Under the pieces are notes generated by a model. The model was given only the letters and a program-made list of their open reading frames with translations, was not told the DNA's origin and did no database searches. From Methanosarcinales archaeon (GTDB lineage: Archaea; Halobacteriota; Methanosarcinia; Methanosarcinales; Methanocomedenaceae), in assembly GCA_021108405.1 (NCBI GenBank), contig JAIOQW010000352.1, positions 1 through 37,463 of the forward strand: DNA of 37,463 nucleotides. Reading direction: 5' to 3'. This document shows, piece by piece, positions 1 to 10,685 of this stretch. Numbering within the stretch: the stretch's first letter is position 1; the number at the start of each line of letters is the position of its first letter. The position numbers and the translations under genes are program-made.

Positions 1-93
1 ATCGAAAATGCTCACTCCGTTCACATTTTCTAATCTTCAGCTTCTTCGAAGCTTCAGTCAAGAAAATCCGAGCGATAGCGAGGATTTTGCTAT
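1..93 (-). repeat. Intergenic hairpin-repeat copy R1 (modules H1-H2-H3, reverse orientation)
   Basis: Reverse complement reads agcaaaatcctcgctatcgctcggattttcttgactgaagcttcgaagaagctgaagattagaaaatgtgaacggagtgagcattttcgat, nearly identical to R5. Confidence 0.88.
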
Positions 94-716
94 TTTTCAA
101 CCGTGCCCCATATATGAAAAAACCGCTGAATAGCCGTTATATGAGACGTTATGGCTATTATCACAATAACCCAACCCAATGCCTCCAGACCATATATCTC
201 ATGAGGATATATAATATTCACAATATTGGCAATAAAAATAAAAAACAAACGATCAGCCCGTCCCATAATCCCACCGTAATCCCGCTGAATTCCTACTGCC
301 TGGGCCTGAGTACCTATATAACTTGTTATTAAAACACCAGTGATAGCCACAACACCTATCATCCAGTGTACATAAGCGGCAAAGAATATTCCACAAATAA
401 TAATAGTATCTGCATAGCGGTCGATAACATGATCCAAAAAATCTCCTTTATTCGACTGCATACCATTCTGTCTTGCCATGACACCATCAACGGCATCGGA
501 AAAAGAGTTCAGTATAACAAACACCAGAGCTAACATTAAGTATATCAGTTTATTAATAGGGCATAGATATGAAAAATAATAACAAATCCCTGCTATAATA
601 GCAAATGCCATAGAGAGTACAGAAACGATATTGGGTGTTAATCCAATGCGGATGAGAAAAGCCGCTGAAGGATTAAGAATAAAATCCATATAAGATCTGT
701 ATTTGTTCAGGGTCAA
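90..716 (-). CDS. CDP-alcohol phosphatidyltransferase family membrane protein (archaetidylinositol-phosphate-synthase-like)
   Basis: Motif SDAVDGVMARQNGMQSNKGDFLDHVIDRYAD matches the family signature D-x2-D-G-x2-A-R-x8-G-x3-D-x3-D; several hydrophobic helices. Confidence 0.88.
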   Translation of the reverse strand: MTLNKYRSYMDFILNPSAAFLIRIGLTPNIVSVLSMAFAIIAGICYYFSYLCPINKLIYLMLALVFVILNSFSDAVDGVMARQNGMQSNKGDFLDHVIDRYADTIIICGIFFAAYVHWMIGVVAITGVLITSYIGTQAQAVGIQRDYGGIMGRADRLFFIFIANIVNIIYPHEIYGLEALGWVIVIIAITSHITAIQRFFHIWGTVEK

Positions 717-1261
717 AGAAATACCTCTTCACTCCAATCAAAGCGCCCGGGGAGATATTCATTTAAGGATACTATATCTCCTGCTTCCAACTGTAACACT
801 AATGAATGAATAACCCGTGAGGCCTCTTCGGGTGTGGTTGCACCAGTCTCTACTTCATAGACCTTCTGATGTCGTTCTACTGCTTCTATCAATATCACAT
901 CCAGTGCTTCAGCTTCAATATTTTCATTTACTTTTTCAGGTAGATATCCTCTGGCTGCAAGGCGTTTGGCAAGGATTTCAGGTCTTGTCCGCAGCACAAT
1001 GACTGCATCTATGCCCTTGAGATAATGTGATAAGTGCCCTTCGATTATTACTGTTACGGTATTATTTTTAAGCATCTCATCCATACGGCCCTGCACAGCA
1101 TCCATATCAGCAATCAAGGAACCTCGCTGTTCATCCTGTCCAAAATGTAATCCTTCCTTTTTTATATGCATGTTGAGATCAATGATCTTAAATTCCCTGT
1201 TAAGATATGTGCATATTGAGGACTTTCCTGTGCCTGGAGTACCGGTCAATGCAATGATCAT
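713..1261 (-). CDS. Adenylate kinase, AK6/Fap7-like P-loop nucleotide kinase
   Basis: N-terminal MIIALTGTPGTGKSSICTYL Walker A; small-kinase length; overlaps the downstream gene by 4 bp. Confidence 0.85.
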   Translation of the reverse strand: MIIALTGTPGTGKSSICTYLNREFKIIDLNMHIKKEGLHFGQDEQRGSLIADMDAVQGRMDEMLKNNTVTVIIEGHLSHYLKGIDAVIVLRTRPEILAKRLAARGYLPEKVNENIEAEALDVILIEAVERHQKVYEVETGATTPEEASRVIHSLVLQLEAGDIVSLNEYLPGRFDWSEEVFL

Positions 1262-2355
1262 GACCGCAATATATCAATTAATGTATCCACAACCCGCCTG
1301 TTTTGATCAGGTTTTCCTATAGTGATCCTGACCAGATGCTCACCTGCATCCCGAAATGACTTGCAGTCACGTATAATGATTCCTTTTGTTAACATTTTCT
1401 CTACTACTTCACTGCTCTTTTTCGGGGAAACGTCTAACATAATAAAATTTGCTTGGGATGGGTATACATGGCAGTAAGAAGACAATTGTTGGCTAAGGAA
1501 TGTCCTGCCAATACGTACATTCTCTATGGTCCTTTTTCTATATTCCGTATCCTTAAGAGCAGCCAGTCCTGCAGCTACTCCGATCCTGTTCACGGCAAAC
1601 GGTGTGGTAGCTTTCATATATTCTTTATATATCCACCCGGGAACAATGCCGTACCCTACTCTAAGCCCGGCAATACCCATAGCCTTGGACAGGGTACGTC
1701 CAACTACCAGATTGTCATATTCATAAGATAGATGTGTAAGCTGTGTATTGGCGAATTCCACATAGGCCTCATCAAGAAATACTAATGCATCCGATCTATC
1801 TAATATTTCCTTTAAATCACTTTCAGGTATGCTGTTCCCTGAGGGGTTATTAGGTGAGCATAGGAAGACCAGGTTAGTAGAATCATCTATAGAAGATACT
1901 ACTGCATCGGTGTCTATACTAAAATCATCCGAGCGTCTTACGAATACAGGAGTACCTCCCTGGGCTCTTACTGCGATCTCATAATATGAAAAAGTAGGAG
2001 TGGTAATAAGCGCTTTAGTACCTGGCTGAATGAATAACCGCATTAAAGTATCTACTACACCGTCCATACCAGCACCCATGACCACTCTATCTTCAGGAAA
2101 TCCCACATATTCTGCCAGTACACTACGAAGTTCTCCTGCATCAGGTGAAGGATATATGCTAATAGTTTGCGAGCTGGAGCGTATAGCTTCTACTGCCATA
2201 GGAGAAGGACCAAGTGGGTTCTCATTAGAACCGAGTTTGATGATATCTTCGGGCCTGATCCCATAACCCATCGCAATTTCCTCTATTGACTTGCCAGGGA
2301 CATATTCATTTATTTCTTTAATAGAACTCTTAAGAAGATCAGTTATGTGCCTCAT
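1258..2355 (-). CDS. hisC: Histidinol-phosphate aminotransferase
   Basis: IKLGSNENPLGPSP, FLCSPNNPSGN, VFLDEAYVEF, VVGRTLSKAMGIAGLRVGYG: class I/II aminotransferase of HisC type. Confidence 0.92.
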   Translation of the reverse strand: MRHITDLLKSSIKEINEYVPGKSIEEIAMGYGIRPEDIIKLGSNENPLGPSPMAVEAIRSSSQTISIYPSPDAGELRSVLAEYVGFPEDRVVMGAGMDGVVDTLMRLFIQPGTKALITTPTFSYYEIAVRAQGGTPVFVRRSDDFSIDTDAVVSSIDDSTNLVFLCSPNNPSGNSIPESDLKEILDRSDALVFLDEAYVEFANTQLTHLSYEYDNLVVGRTLSKAMGIAGLRVGYGIVPGWIYKEYMKATTPFAVNRIGVAAGLAALKDTEYRKRTIENVRIGRTFLSQQLSSYCHVYPSQANFIMLDVSPKKSSEVVEKMLTKGIIIRDCKSFRDAGEHLVRITIGKPDQNRRVVDTLIDILRS

Positions 2356-3527
2356 TTTGCCTCTTGAATGCCTTTTTCTATAACCTCGGTCACACGATCG
2401 ATCTGTTTAGTAGTAATTACCAGTGGAGGAACCAGTCTGAGTACACAGTCAGATGTGCAATTTAGCAATACACCGTTAACTCTTGCATATTCCACAACAG
2501 GTGCACACTTAAGTGCAAGTTCGATACCGATCATAAGACCTCTGCTGCGTATCTCTTTAATATTATCTGATCCGATACTTTTTAGTCTGTCTGTAAAATA
2601 ATCGCCCATATTAGCAGACTTTGCTACCAGGTCCTCATCTTCAATTACTTTTAATACTGCCAATGCAGCTGCACATAACAGGGGCCCTCCACCAAAGGTA
2701 GTTCCATGTTCGCCTTTTTGCATCTTTGAAGCTGTCTGCTCTTTAGCAAGTATGGCACCCATGGGCAGACCGCTGGCCATTGCCTTTGCAATTGTCATTA
2801 TATCAGGTCTGACGTTTGAATATTCACATGCAAACCAGCGTCCGGTTCTCCCGAATCCTGTCTGGATCTCATCGAATATCAATAGTGCTCCTGAATCATC
2901 GCATATATCCCTTGCTGCCTGCAGATACTTATTGTCAGGTATATTTATCCCGCCTTCGCCCTGGATAGGTTCGAGTATAACTGCTGCAGTGCTCTTCTTT
3001 ACAACGGCTTTCAATGCTTCGATGTCATTATAAGGCACAAAATCCACATTTTTAATGAGTGGTTCGAAGGGGGTGCGGTATTGTTGCTTATGTGTGGTAC
3101 TCAAAGCCCCCATAGTCCTTCCGTGAAACCCGTTCTCAGCAGCCACAAAATCAGTACGTCCCGTTGCTTTTCTAGCCAATTTCAATGCCCCTTCAACTGC
3201 TTCAGCCCCTGAATTGCAGAAGAATGCCCGATCCATCTTTGTAAGCCGGACTAGTTTTTCTGCAAGTTCGGGTTGTTTTTGATTATAATACAGATTAGAG
3301 ACATGAATAAGCTCAGACACCTGATGGTTTACTGCTTCAATAACGTAAGGATGACAATGCCCGATACTATTTACTGCGATACCCGCAACACAATCTATAT
3401 ATTCCTTGCCCTGTGTATCCCATACTACTGCACCCTTTCCACGTATTAAGGCTAAAGGCTGGCGCGTATAATTCTGGAATACATATTTTGAATCAAGGTT
3501 AGTGATGTACTCATATTTTGTTGTCAT
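2352..3527 (-). CDS. argD: Acetylornithine aminotransferase (class III)
   Basis: YIDCVAGIAVNSIGHCHP, FFCNSGAEAVEGALKLARK, LIFDEIQTGFGRTGRWFACE, EHGTTFGGGPLLCAAALAVL. Confidence 0.92.
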   Translation of the reverse strand: MTTKYEYITNLDSKYVFQNYTRQPLALIRGKGAVVWDTQGKEYIDCVAGIAVNSIGHCHPYVIEAVNHQVSELIHVSNLYYNQKQPELAEKLVRLTKMDRAFFCNSGAEAVEGALKLARKATGRTDFVAAENGFHGRTMGALSTTHKQQYRTPFEPLIKNVDFVPYNDIEALKAVVKKSTAAVILEPIQGEGGINIPDNKYLQAARDICDDSGALLIFDEIQTGFGRTGRWFACEYSNVRPDIMTIAKAMASGLPMGAILAKEQTASKMQKGEHGTTFGGGPLLCAAALAVLKVIEDEDLVAKSANMGDYFTDRLKSIGSDNIKEIRSRGLMIGIELALKCAPVVEYARVNGVLLNCTSDCVLRLVPPLVITTKQIDRVTEVIEKGIQEAK

Positions 3528-3591
3528 ATTATCAAGGTTTCTTGATATAAGTGCTTAATAATAAAATCTTTGGATGAATATGATTTAATAT

Positions 3592-3957
3592 TTATACAAG
3601 CTCTTTTACTTTTTTCGCAGCTTTTTCTAATTTATTTAAAATAACCTCAATATTCATTCCACGGTTTGTTAATACCACGATCAAAGCATTGGAACCAGCT
3701 GAGTAAGTGATCAGATTATGGTGATCGGTTTGAACAATAGTGGTCTTAGGAATCTCTTTGCAGAGTCTATTAATAGTGGATTCTGCTGATAAGTGAAGAA
3801 TAGCAGAAAGGGCAGCAAAGGATTCACTGTCCATATCTTCAGCCGTACTGGATACCATTTTAAGACCATTACGTGAAATAATACCAGAGGCTTTAATAAC
3901 GCCTGTTGTCTCAAGATCACCCAGGATTTCTTCTAATTTTTCCTGCAACGTACTCAT
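3592..3957 (-). CDS. Roadblock/LC7 domain protein
   Basis: 121 aa; 'GVIKASGIISRNGLKMVSS...ESFAALSAILHLSAE...LITYSAGSNALIVVLTNRGMNIEVILNKLEKAAKKV' fits archaeal Roadblock/LC7. Confidence 0.75.
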   Translation of the reverse strand: MSTLQEKLEEILGDLETTGVIKASGIISRNGLKMVSSTAEDMDSESFAALSAILHLSAESTINRLCKEIPKTTIVQTDHHNLITYSAGSNALIVVLTNRGMNIEVILNKLEKAAKKVKELV

Positions 3958-3986
3958 ATTATATATCCACCCTCTCTTACTGATTC

Positions 3987-5246
3987 TTATTGGAACATAT
4001 TCCCAACAATAGCATTAGAATTCTTTCCATGTTTCAATACTTTTGTAATAGCGTCTTCCATATCCTTTATTTCAACACAGTCCCTTTCATTCCTAATAGC
4101 AAACATACCAGCTTCCGTAGCTATAGCCTTCAAATCAGAACCACATGATCCTTCGGTAATCTTTGCCAGATATTTAAATTTAATATCCTTTGAAAGTGTC
4201 ATTTTATGGGTATGGATCCTTAGAATGCTTTCTCTGGCACTTTCATCTGGTAGGTTAACTTCAATAAACCTGTCAAACCGCCCCGGACGAAGTATTGCGG
4301 AATCAAGTATATCAAGCCGGTTTGTAGCTGCCAGGAGTCTAACATCACTTCTCGGATCAAAACCGTCCATTTCAGCCAGTAATTGCATTAACGTACGCTG
4401 CACTTCCCGATCACCGGCTGTAGCTCCGTCATATCGTTTAGCTCCGATCGAATCAAGTTCATCAATGAAAATTATACTGGGAGCATTATCTGCGGCAAGT
4501 TTAAAAAGTTCCCTGACCATACGGGCCCCTTCCCCGATATATTTCCTGACAAGTTCCGAACCTACTAATCTAATGAAACTGGTATTGGTATGGTTAGCTA
4601 CGGCCTTTGCAAGCATGGTCTTACCTGTCCCCGGTGGGCCATACAGCAGTACACCTTTCGGAGGATCAATGCCGACCTTTGTAAAAGCTTCAGGTTTCAT
4701 TAAAGGCAATTCTACAGCTTCTCTGAGCTCCCTGATCTGCTCTTCAAGCCCACCTATCTGGGAATAGTCCACATCCGGTGATTCAATCAATTCTAATCCG
4801 CGTATCAAATGACTCTTTGAGGGTGGGAGAGTACTTACCACTGCCAGGGTTTGCTGGTTCATAGCAACCTGATTCCCGGGCTCCAGTTCAGATTCTTTTA
4901 TAAATTTGGACAGACCTACTATAAACTGCGGGCCAGTACTGCTTCTTACGATCAATTTGTCATTTTCCAGAACATCTACTATCGTACCTACAATAAGAGG
5001 TGCTGCTTTCAAACGTTCCATTTCACTACGCAGCTGCCTTAATTCCCGTTCAAACTTCAATTTTTGAGAATTTGCCTGACGCTTTTCAGCTTCTATTTTT
5101 AAATGTTGTTCCTTAAGAAAGAGATTCCTTTGTTCGAGTTGATGCATCCGGTCTATCAAATATCTTGAAAAATCATCACTAGCGAGGTCTGGCGTGATAT
5201 TGATCGAAGATTCTTTTACTAAATTGTCTTCCAGAACTTCTGTCAT
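3987..5246 (-). CDS. pan: Proteasome-activating nucleotidase (PAN, AAA ATPase)
   Basis: N-terminal coiled coil, OB-like region, [54 protein letters not shown]. Start revised to MTEVLEDN (ATG at 5246) because the longer ORF runs antisense into aMBF1. Confidence 0.93.
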   Translation of the reverse strand: MTEVLEDNLVKESSINITPDLASDDFSRYLIDRMHQLEQRNLFLKEQHLKIEAEKRQANSQKLKFERELRQLRSEMERLKAAPLIVGTIVDVLENDKLIVRSSTGPQFIVGLSKFIKESELEPGNQVAMNQQTLAVVSTLPPSKSHLIRGLELIESPDVDYSQIGGLEEQIRELREAVELPLMKPEAFTKVGIDPPKGVLLYGPPGTGKTMLAKAVANHTNTSFIRLVGSELVRKYIGEGARMVRELFKLAADNAPSIIFIDELDSIGAKRYDGATAGDREVQRTLMQLLAEMDGFDPRSDVRLLAATNRLDILDSAILRPGRFDRFIEVNLPDESARESILRIHTHKMTLSKDIKFKYLAKITEGSCGSDLKAIATEAGMFAIRNERDCVEIKDMEDAITKVLKHGKNSNAIVGNMFQ

Positions 5247-5310
5247 TGTAATTCTCCGAATATTATTTAAGTGAACAGGATATATAGCCTTTTCGAAGGA
5301 AGAGTTAATA

Positions 5311-5790
5311 ATGGAATGTGAAATATGCGGCGTTGAGATTATCGGGTCACCAAGAAGGGTAGTAGTAGAAGGTTCTGAACTTGAAGTATGCGCCAAATGT
5401 GCCCAGTATGGAAAAACTCCTGATGGATGGGTGCCATCATCAAGAAAAGTATCTCCGGTTGCACCAACACCTGTTATTAAAAAGTCTAAACGCAATTTTT
5501 TTAGAGAAATGGATGAAGAGATAATCCATGATTATAGCCAGGTAATACGTGAAGCAAGGGAGGCAAAAGGATTAACAATAGAGGAACTGGGTATGAACAT
5601 GAAAGAGAAAGCCTCACTGATCCGTAAGATCGAACGCTCAGAGATCATACCTGAAGATTCAATGCGTAAAAAACTTGAATATGCCCTGGGAATAAAACTT
5701 ACAGAAAGAACGAGTAGTGATAACATGGAGCATGGTACCTTATTACAGGGAACTACACTCGGAGATATTGTAAAAATAAAAAGAAAATGA
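5311..5790 (+). CDS. Archaeal multiprotein bridging factor aMBF1 (zinc ribbon + HTH)
   Basis: [10 protein letters not shown]...CAKCAQYG zinc ribbon, then HTH '[40 protein letters not shown]'. Confidence 0.9.
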   Translation: MECEICGVEIIGSPRRVVVEGSELEVCAKCAQYGKTPDGWVPSSRKVSPVAPTPVIKKSKRNFFREMDEEIIHDYSQVIREAREAKGLTIEELGMNMKEKASLIRKIERSEIIPEDSMRKKLEYALGIKLTERTSSDNMEHGTLLQGTTLGDIVKIKRK

Positions 5791-5794
5791 TTAA

Positions 5795-5853
5795 AATAAA
5801 ATCCTCCCTTCGGTCGGATTTTATTGAGTACATCAAGTTATACTTGATGTACT
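5795..5853. repeat. Intergenic hairpin-repeat copy R2 (modules H1 + H4)
   Basis: aataaaatcc/ggattttatt 10-bp stem (5795-5825), then agtacatcaag-ttata-cttgatgtact 11-bp stem (5827-5853), between convergent genes. Confidence 0.85.
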
Positions 5854-5854
5854 A

Positions 5855-6214
5855 TTAAAAATCATCTTCTTCATGGATTACGACATCCATTTCAGGCATA
5901 TTGTCTATATCTTTAGCAAGATTGCTATACATAGAATGTCTTGGACTTACAATAATTATGTGAGCCGGAGGATGAATCTTCTTCAACCTGCCTATGGCTG
6001 CACTGGCATGGTCACCAAGAGGAACTACTGCTGCAGAGTTGCAGGTATTTCTTAGATTGGTGTTCATTACGTTTGTAAGTACTTTGTCGGCTTTTTGCGG
6101 ATCCATTTTCTTAGGACTATCGTCAAAAGAAATGTGACCGTATCTAACCAGATCACGAATTGCTATATTTACTTTTGTATTACTATCTGCTCTTATAACA
6201 GCTAATGATTTCAT
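5855..6214 (-). CDS. DUF356-like protein of methanogens
   Basis: 'AVIRADSNTKVNIAIRDLVRYGHI...CNSAAVVPLGDHASAAIGRLKKIHPPAHIIIVSPRH' resembles DUF356. Confidence 0.65.
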   Translation of the reverse strand: MKSLAVIRADSNTKVNIAIRDLVRYGHISFDDSPKKMDPQKADKVLTNVMNTNLRNTCNSAAVVPLGDHASAAIGRLKKIHPPAHIIIVSPRHSMYSNLAKDIDNMPEMDVVIHEEDDF

Positions 6215-6375
6215 TTTTAAACCCCCGTTTTATTGATAAATCGAGTAATTACTATATAGTGCTCATCTGCCTTAAACCATATGCTCACATGATGATGAGT
6301 AGTGTGAGAAAAAATACGAAAATTTAATTTATACAATCGTCTTTAAGTTAATCAAATGCAACTTACAATTAACCA

Positions 6376-7701
6376 ATGGACGTACCATATATGGTAATTA
6401 TCAAACCTTTTAAGACAACAATACTGAACCCGGAAATGCCAGACCGAAATAAATTGATATGTCCGGTCTACGATATCATCGACAAAACAGAATATGACAG
6501 CTACGGAAATAAGAGTAATAATATCATCCACTTAACCACACGCAAGAACAATGTTGATAGTAAAGAGTTCATTAATAGTGCAAAGAATAATCTATCCAGG
6601 CTTTTTACTGATGGTGTACTTAGAGAAAGTAAACATCCTGCATTATATATTTACGGGATCAGGTACAATCTCCCTGAGAACATCCACCGGGAGATCCATG
6701 GTACAGGGAAAAGAAATACATATTTTGCATTTGGCCTGGTTGCCCTGGTAAAAGTTGAACCTATCGGAAAAGGCAATATAGTTGGGCATGAGAATATCTT
6801 TGAGAAAAATTCTATTGAACGATCTGAATTAATGAAAGTATGCCGTATGAATTTTGCACCTATTGTTTCTGAATATAATATGCCTGGGCATGATATTAAT
6901 ATTATTTTAGAGGATTATCTTGGTTTTAAAAGACCCGGGCTTGTACTTAGAAATGATAGACTGCCACTGGTTGATCTTACATTACAAAATACCAGGCATT
7001 TATTATGGGAGATCACTGATCCTGGGCTTATTCGAAAAATCCAGGAATTAATGTCAGATAAGAAGTTACTTATTCTGGATGGCCACCACCGTTTTTCTGC
7101 TGCAAGCCGACTTAGTAAGCAGGATGGTATTGACTATACTATGATGATGTTAATGGAGGGAGGGGATCAGGCATTGCTACTGCTTCCATGGCATAGGTGT
7201 ATAAAGAACTATAATCATGACATGCTGAAAAACCAAATAGACCGGTTCTTTGATATAATATTGAAAGGAGATCAAAATGATGAGTTTAACCGGATCCTTC
7301 ATACAAAAGAAGATAAGTTCGATGTGAGGATCGGTTTTTATTATAAAAAGACTTTTTCAGTGATCAGGGCACACAGGGATAAAGTAATACAGCTTTCTGA
7401 TAAGTTAGGTGAAAAGACAGGGCTTGATTATCTTTCACTTAATGAATGGATAATCGATCCCTGTATTGACGGAAATAAGGAAGATAATATCGTTTTTACT
7501 GATAGTGTATCGGATGCAGCCTTAAAGGTTGATGGGCAAGGATTCAATGCAGCTTTTTTAATGAGACCACTTACAATAAAAGATGTAGAATATAAGGCCC
7601 ATGTAGAAAAGAAGAATTTTCCACAAAAATCCACTCTTTTTTTACCAAAAGTGGCCGAAGGTATTATAATGCGACGGATACAGGAAGATGGTCCTGAATG
7701 A
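6376..7701 (+). CDS. DUF1015 family protein
   Basis: 'DKKLLILDGHHRFSAASRLSKQDG' is the hallmark motif; N-terminal ICPVYDIIDKTEY. Confidence 0.8.
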   Translation: MDVPYMVIIKPFKTTILNPEMPDRNKLICPVYDIIDKTEYDSYGNKSNNIIHLTTRKNNVDSKEFINSAKNNLSRLFTDGVLRESKHPALYIYGIRYNLPENIHREIHGTGKRNTYFAFGLVALVKVEPIGKGNIVGHENIFEKNSIERSELMKVCRMNFAPIVSEYNMPGHDINIILEDYLGFKRPGLVLRNDRLPLVDLTLQNTRHLLWEITDPGLIRKIQELMSDKKLLILDGHHRFSAASRLSKQDGIDYTMMMLMEGGDQALLLLPWHRCIKNYNHDMLKNQIDRFFDIILKGDQNDEFNRILHTKEDKFDVRIGFYYKKTFSVIRAHRDKVIQLSDKLGEKTGLDYLSLNEWIIDPCIDGNKEDNIVFTDSVSDAALKVDGQGFNAAFLMRPLTIKDVEYKAHVEKKNFPQKSTLFLPKVAEGIIMRRIQEDGPE

Positions 7702-8108
7702 AGATCCTTGTACCTATTGATGGATCGGAATTCTCTAAAAAGGCTGCAAAAGTTGCCTTATCAATAGCTAGACATCATAAAGTTGAGATCATTTTGATCC
7801 ATGTTATCGCTACTACCGGCCAGGAAAGGAAGAAGTGGATGGAAGAAGGAGGTAAAAAACTGTTGGATGAATGTAAGGACGCCCTGGTAGGTCATGGGAT
7901 TGATGCCAGAAATGTCTCGATGATCATTGAAGACGGAGACCCGGCCACCTGTATCGTGGAAGCGGCTGAATTAAAGAAAGTGGACAGGATCATTATTAGT
8001 ACATATGGAAAGACCGGGCTTAAGAAGTTGACAGGAAGTGTTACTGAGAAGGTTCTGCGTAAGTCAAAAGTGCTGGTATTGACTGTATCTCCTTATTATA
8101 AGATATGA
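7698..8108 (+). CDS. Universal stress protein (UspA family)
   Basis: MKILVPIDGSEFSKKAAKVALSIA ... VDRIIISTYGKTGLKKLTGSVTEKVLRKSKVLVLTV. Confidence 0.92.
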   Translation: MKILVPIDGSEFSKKAAKVALSIARHHKVEIILIHVIATTGQERKKWMEEGGKKLLDECKDALVGHGIDARNVSMIIEDGDPATCIVEAAELKKVDRIIISTYGKTGLKKLTGSVTEKVLRKSKVLVLTVSPYYKI

Positions 8109-8123
8109 AGAATTGGTTAAGGT

Positions 8124-9704
8124 TTATTCTGACACTGACTCATTGGAGAATAAATTGGAAATAAACTCAATAACCATAGAAAATATTCCGCTTGTTGAGA
8201 CTTCAGTCTGGTTGGCTATTGCCTGGGTTGCATTTTCAGTATTATTAGTTTCATTTACAGTATTATAAGCTTCATTTACATAGATTGTTATAGTATTAGA
8301 AGCAGTCGTACCTGAATAACCATATATATCTGAAAAATTAGCACTAGCAGACGGCAGCAGCATATCTTGTGTCGAATTTATCTTTATTCGATAAACAAGA
8401 CGCTGACTGCCGCCTTCCTGCAAAAAAACTCTTTTTAATCGTGTAATACTATTATTTGATAAAATTGCATTTTCCGGTATTATATCGCTTACGTTGACTG
8501 TAGCTTGGATAGTGCCTGTATTTTTGATATTCACACTTACTGTTACTTCGTCTCCAGGACTTATGTAGGTTTGATCTGTGGATTTAGTCAGGTTGATGCA
8601 TGCTGCGTGTACAATGATCTGTGATTGATTTAAAATCGATGTAGCATCATATTGTTTCCCGTCCAGGCTCCAGTTAGCCACAGCATCAGGGATAGTGTAT
8701 ATCCCATGAGAGAGGGGTTTCATTGAATATGAAAACTCCTTCTTTTTCTTTGAACTTAGATTAAATTCCCAGTCCAGACTTGAATCATCATCAAGTACAA
8801 AGTTTTCAGGAAGATAGTCTGTAAGTACAATACCTTTTATATCTGTTATTCCCGGATTAGAAATTTCAAGAGTTACCAATGCGGTGGAATTAGTTGAAAT
8901 ATTTGAATTATTAGTATAATTATTATAAACAATATCATGGTTCTTAATATAATCACCATGTAGATAAACAGATTCGGTTACTTTTTTTTGTATTTCAAGT
9001 ATTTTCCAGCCTGGTAATATTGTGATCGATCTTGATGTATTGGCAGTGATCCTCTCCCCATCCCAGCTCTTACCAAATACTGTAGATGTAATATTGTATG
9101 TTCGTTGTTCCTTTAAATTGGGAATTTTAAGATAGAATTCTATTTTTTCCGAGCGTCGTTTTGCAATATTATCATAATTAAATTTTAGATTTTTTGATGT
9201 TTGCAATCCATCTGTTTGAATATTAAGTTCTACATCTTTGATACTCCATGTTCCGGTATTCTTTACCACCACTTCTGTTTGAATTATTTGATCATCCGGC
9301 TCATATACCTCTTTATTAATTGAAATTGTTAACTGAAGTTCAGGTACGGCTCGAAAACGTACTTCAATTTCTGCTCTTGGTTTATCCTTTTCGTTGATCC
9401 ATATCCTATTATAACCAGTGGTATTGACTACAGTAACATTGATCTCATCATTATAATTTATCCATTCGTTCCCTGTTATAATATCACTCGCTACCACTTC
9501 TTCATTCTGGTATATTGTGATAAGAACAAGACCGGGGTCTACATAAAAAGCAGATGCTTCTACTTTATATCCTTCTTTTGAGAAACGATCACCCTCATAG
9601 AGTGTATATTCGCTTTCTGATGCCCATTCAATATCCTCTGCTGATGTCGTTTCTATTGATAATAGAATGATAAGCAGTATAAGAATGATTGTAGTTGATC
9701 TCAT
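8124..9704 (-). CDS. Secreted surface protein with DUF11/CARDB-like repeats
   Basis: Signal peptide MRSTTIILILLIILLSIETTSAE; repeats 'NPGITDIKGIVLTDYLPENF', 'NTGTIQATVNVSDIIPENAILS'; many N-glycosylation sequons. Confidence 0.7.
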   Translation of the reverse strand: MRSTTIILILLIILLSIETTSAEDIEWASESEYTLYEGDRFSKEGYKVEASAFYVDPGLVLITIYQNEEVVASDIITGNEWINYNDEINVTVVNTTGYNRIWINEKDKPRAEIEVRFRAVPELQLTISINKEVYEPDDQIIQTEVVVKNTGTWSIKDVELNIQTDGLQTSKNLKFNYDNIAKRRSEKIEFYLKIPNLKEQRTYNITSTVFGKSWDGERITANTSRSITILPGWKILEIQKKVTESVYLHGDYIKNHDIVYNNYTNNSNISTNSTALVTLEISNPGITDIKGIVLTDYLPENFVLDDDSSLDWEFNLSSKKKKEFSYSMKPLSHGIYTIPDAVANWSLDGKQYDATSILNQSQIIVHAACINLTKSTDQTYISPGDEVTVSVNIKNTGTIQATVNVSDIIPENAILSNNSITRLKRVFLQEGGSQRLVYRIKINSTQDMLLPSASANFSDIYGYSGTTASNTITIYVNEAYNTVNETNNTENATQAIANQTEVSTSGIFSMVIEFISNLFSNESVSE

Positions 9705-9720
9705 TTTTCCGTTATATTTT

Positions 9721-9752
9721 AAAAAAAAGAAAACTGCCGTTTCCAGCAGTTT
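9721..9752 (-). terminator. Terminator-like hairpin with T-tract downstream of subunit A
   Basis: Minus strand AAACTGCTG-GAAA-CGGCAGTTT (9-bp stem with one G-T wobble, GNRA-type loop) followed by TCTTTTTTTT. Confidence 0.75.
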
Positions 9753-9760
9753 CTATATGT

Positions 9761-10600
9761 TCATACAGCTTCAACCTCAAAGTTAATACTTCCCTGATAG
9801 GTACCTGATGCAAGTTGGTCCGGATAGTTCAAATAGAAATTATGGTCGGATGTTGCACCGGCACTAATGTCCGAATCAATTACAGTCAGAGTTTCCGAAA
9901 GTACAATATCATCCACTTCCATGTTTGACATATCGATCTGGTTTGTGCCATTGATCAGTGGTGTTCCTTCCACTGATACCTTGATCTTCATTCCAACACC
10001 ATCAGGATCATTATTAATGATCTGGATTGTGTTCAAATCCGATTCAACACGGATGCCAGGTAAAGATGCCGGAAAACTAATAGAAGTGATAGAATTTCCT
10101 GATCCGTCCTTGATCTCAAAACCTGTTAGTGGATTTTCGAACACCTCTCCGACTTTGATACCATTATTTGTCGCAATCGAACCTGTATTGTCGGTTGCAT
10201 TGACGAATACATGTTTAAGAGCACTTGATGATGATATGCTCAATGTACCAATAAAGGTAGCTGTATTGTCATCTACATTACCGCTATGAGACAGGGCTAT
10301 AACCGTATCATCTTGGCTAATGGTTGTGTCATCGGAGAGTATCAGTTCAACTGTTGCGATATCTGATACACCATCGTTGTCTCTTACATTAACGGCAAAG
10401 TCAATTGGTTCCCCGGTAAAGCCGTAAGGAATTAAATAGTCTCTCTCAACTCCAGGGGTTGCTGTAAAACTTGAACTGTTTATTACAGGATCGGCAGCAG
10501 GGTCTAAGACGGCTGCTTCCGTAACATATGTTTCAGTAATCCCGGTAGCCTGTGCTACTGTTAGTATGAGTATACCCAGAAGCAAAATTTGCATTTTCAT
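9761..10600 (-). CDS. Secreted beta-domain protein, module A 'subunit'
   Basis: Start at MKMQILLLGILILTVAQATG with GGGAGG Shine-Dalgarno; Ig-like 'NVRDNDGVSDIATVELIL'; C-terminal 'LASGTYQGSINFEVEAV' as in modules B and C. Confidence 0.65.
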   Translation of the reverse strand: MKMQILLLGILILTVAQATGITETYVTEAAVLDPAADPVINSSSFTATPGVERDYLIPYGFTGEPIDFAVNVRDNDGVSDIATVELILSDDTTISQDDTVIALSHSGNVDDNTATFIGTLSISSSSALKHVFVNATDNTGSIATNNGIKVGEVFENPLTGFEIKDGSGNSITSISFPASLPGIRVESDLNTIQIINNDPDGVGMKIKVSVEGTPLINGTNQIDMSNMEVDDIVLSETLTVIDSDISAGATSDHNFYLNYPDQLASGTYQGSINFEVEAV

Positions 10601-10685
10601 ATATATATACCTCCCTATTTTTTCTTTTGTATTATTTTTTAAATTAGTTTGTTTTTCTTTATTTTGATAGATTTTTTTCACTTTA

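Noticed and set aside
4225-4767. 180-aa plus-strand ORF opposite PAN
   Set aside because: Antisense to a strongly conserved AAA ATPase and low-complexity Ser-rich; shadow ORF.
5247-5495. N-terminal extension of the PAN ORF ([16 protein letters not shown]...)
   Set aside because: It is antisense to the aMBF1 coding region and lacks PAN-like sequence; the start MTEVLEDN at 5246 gives the normal protein.
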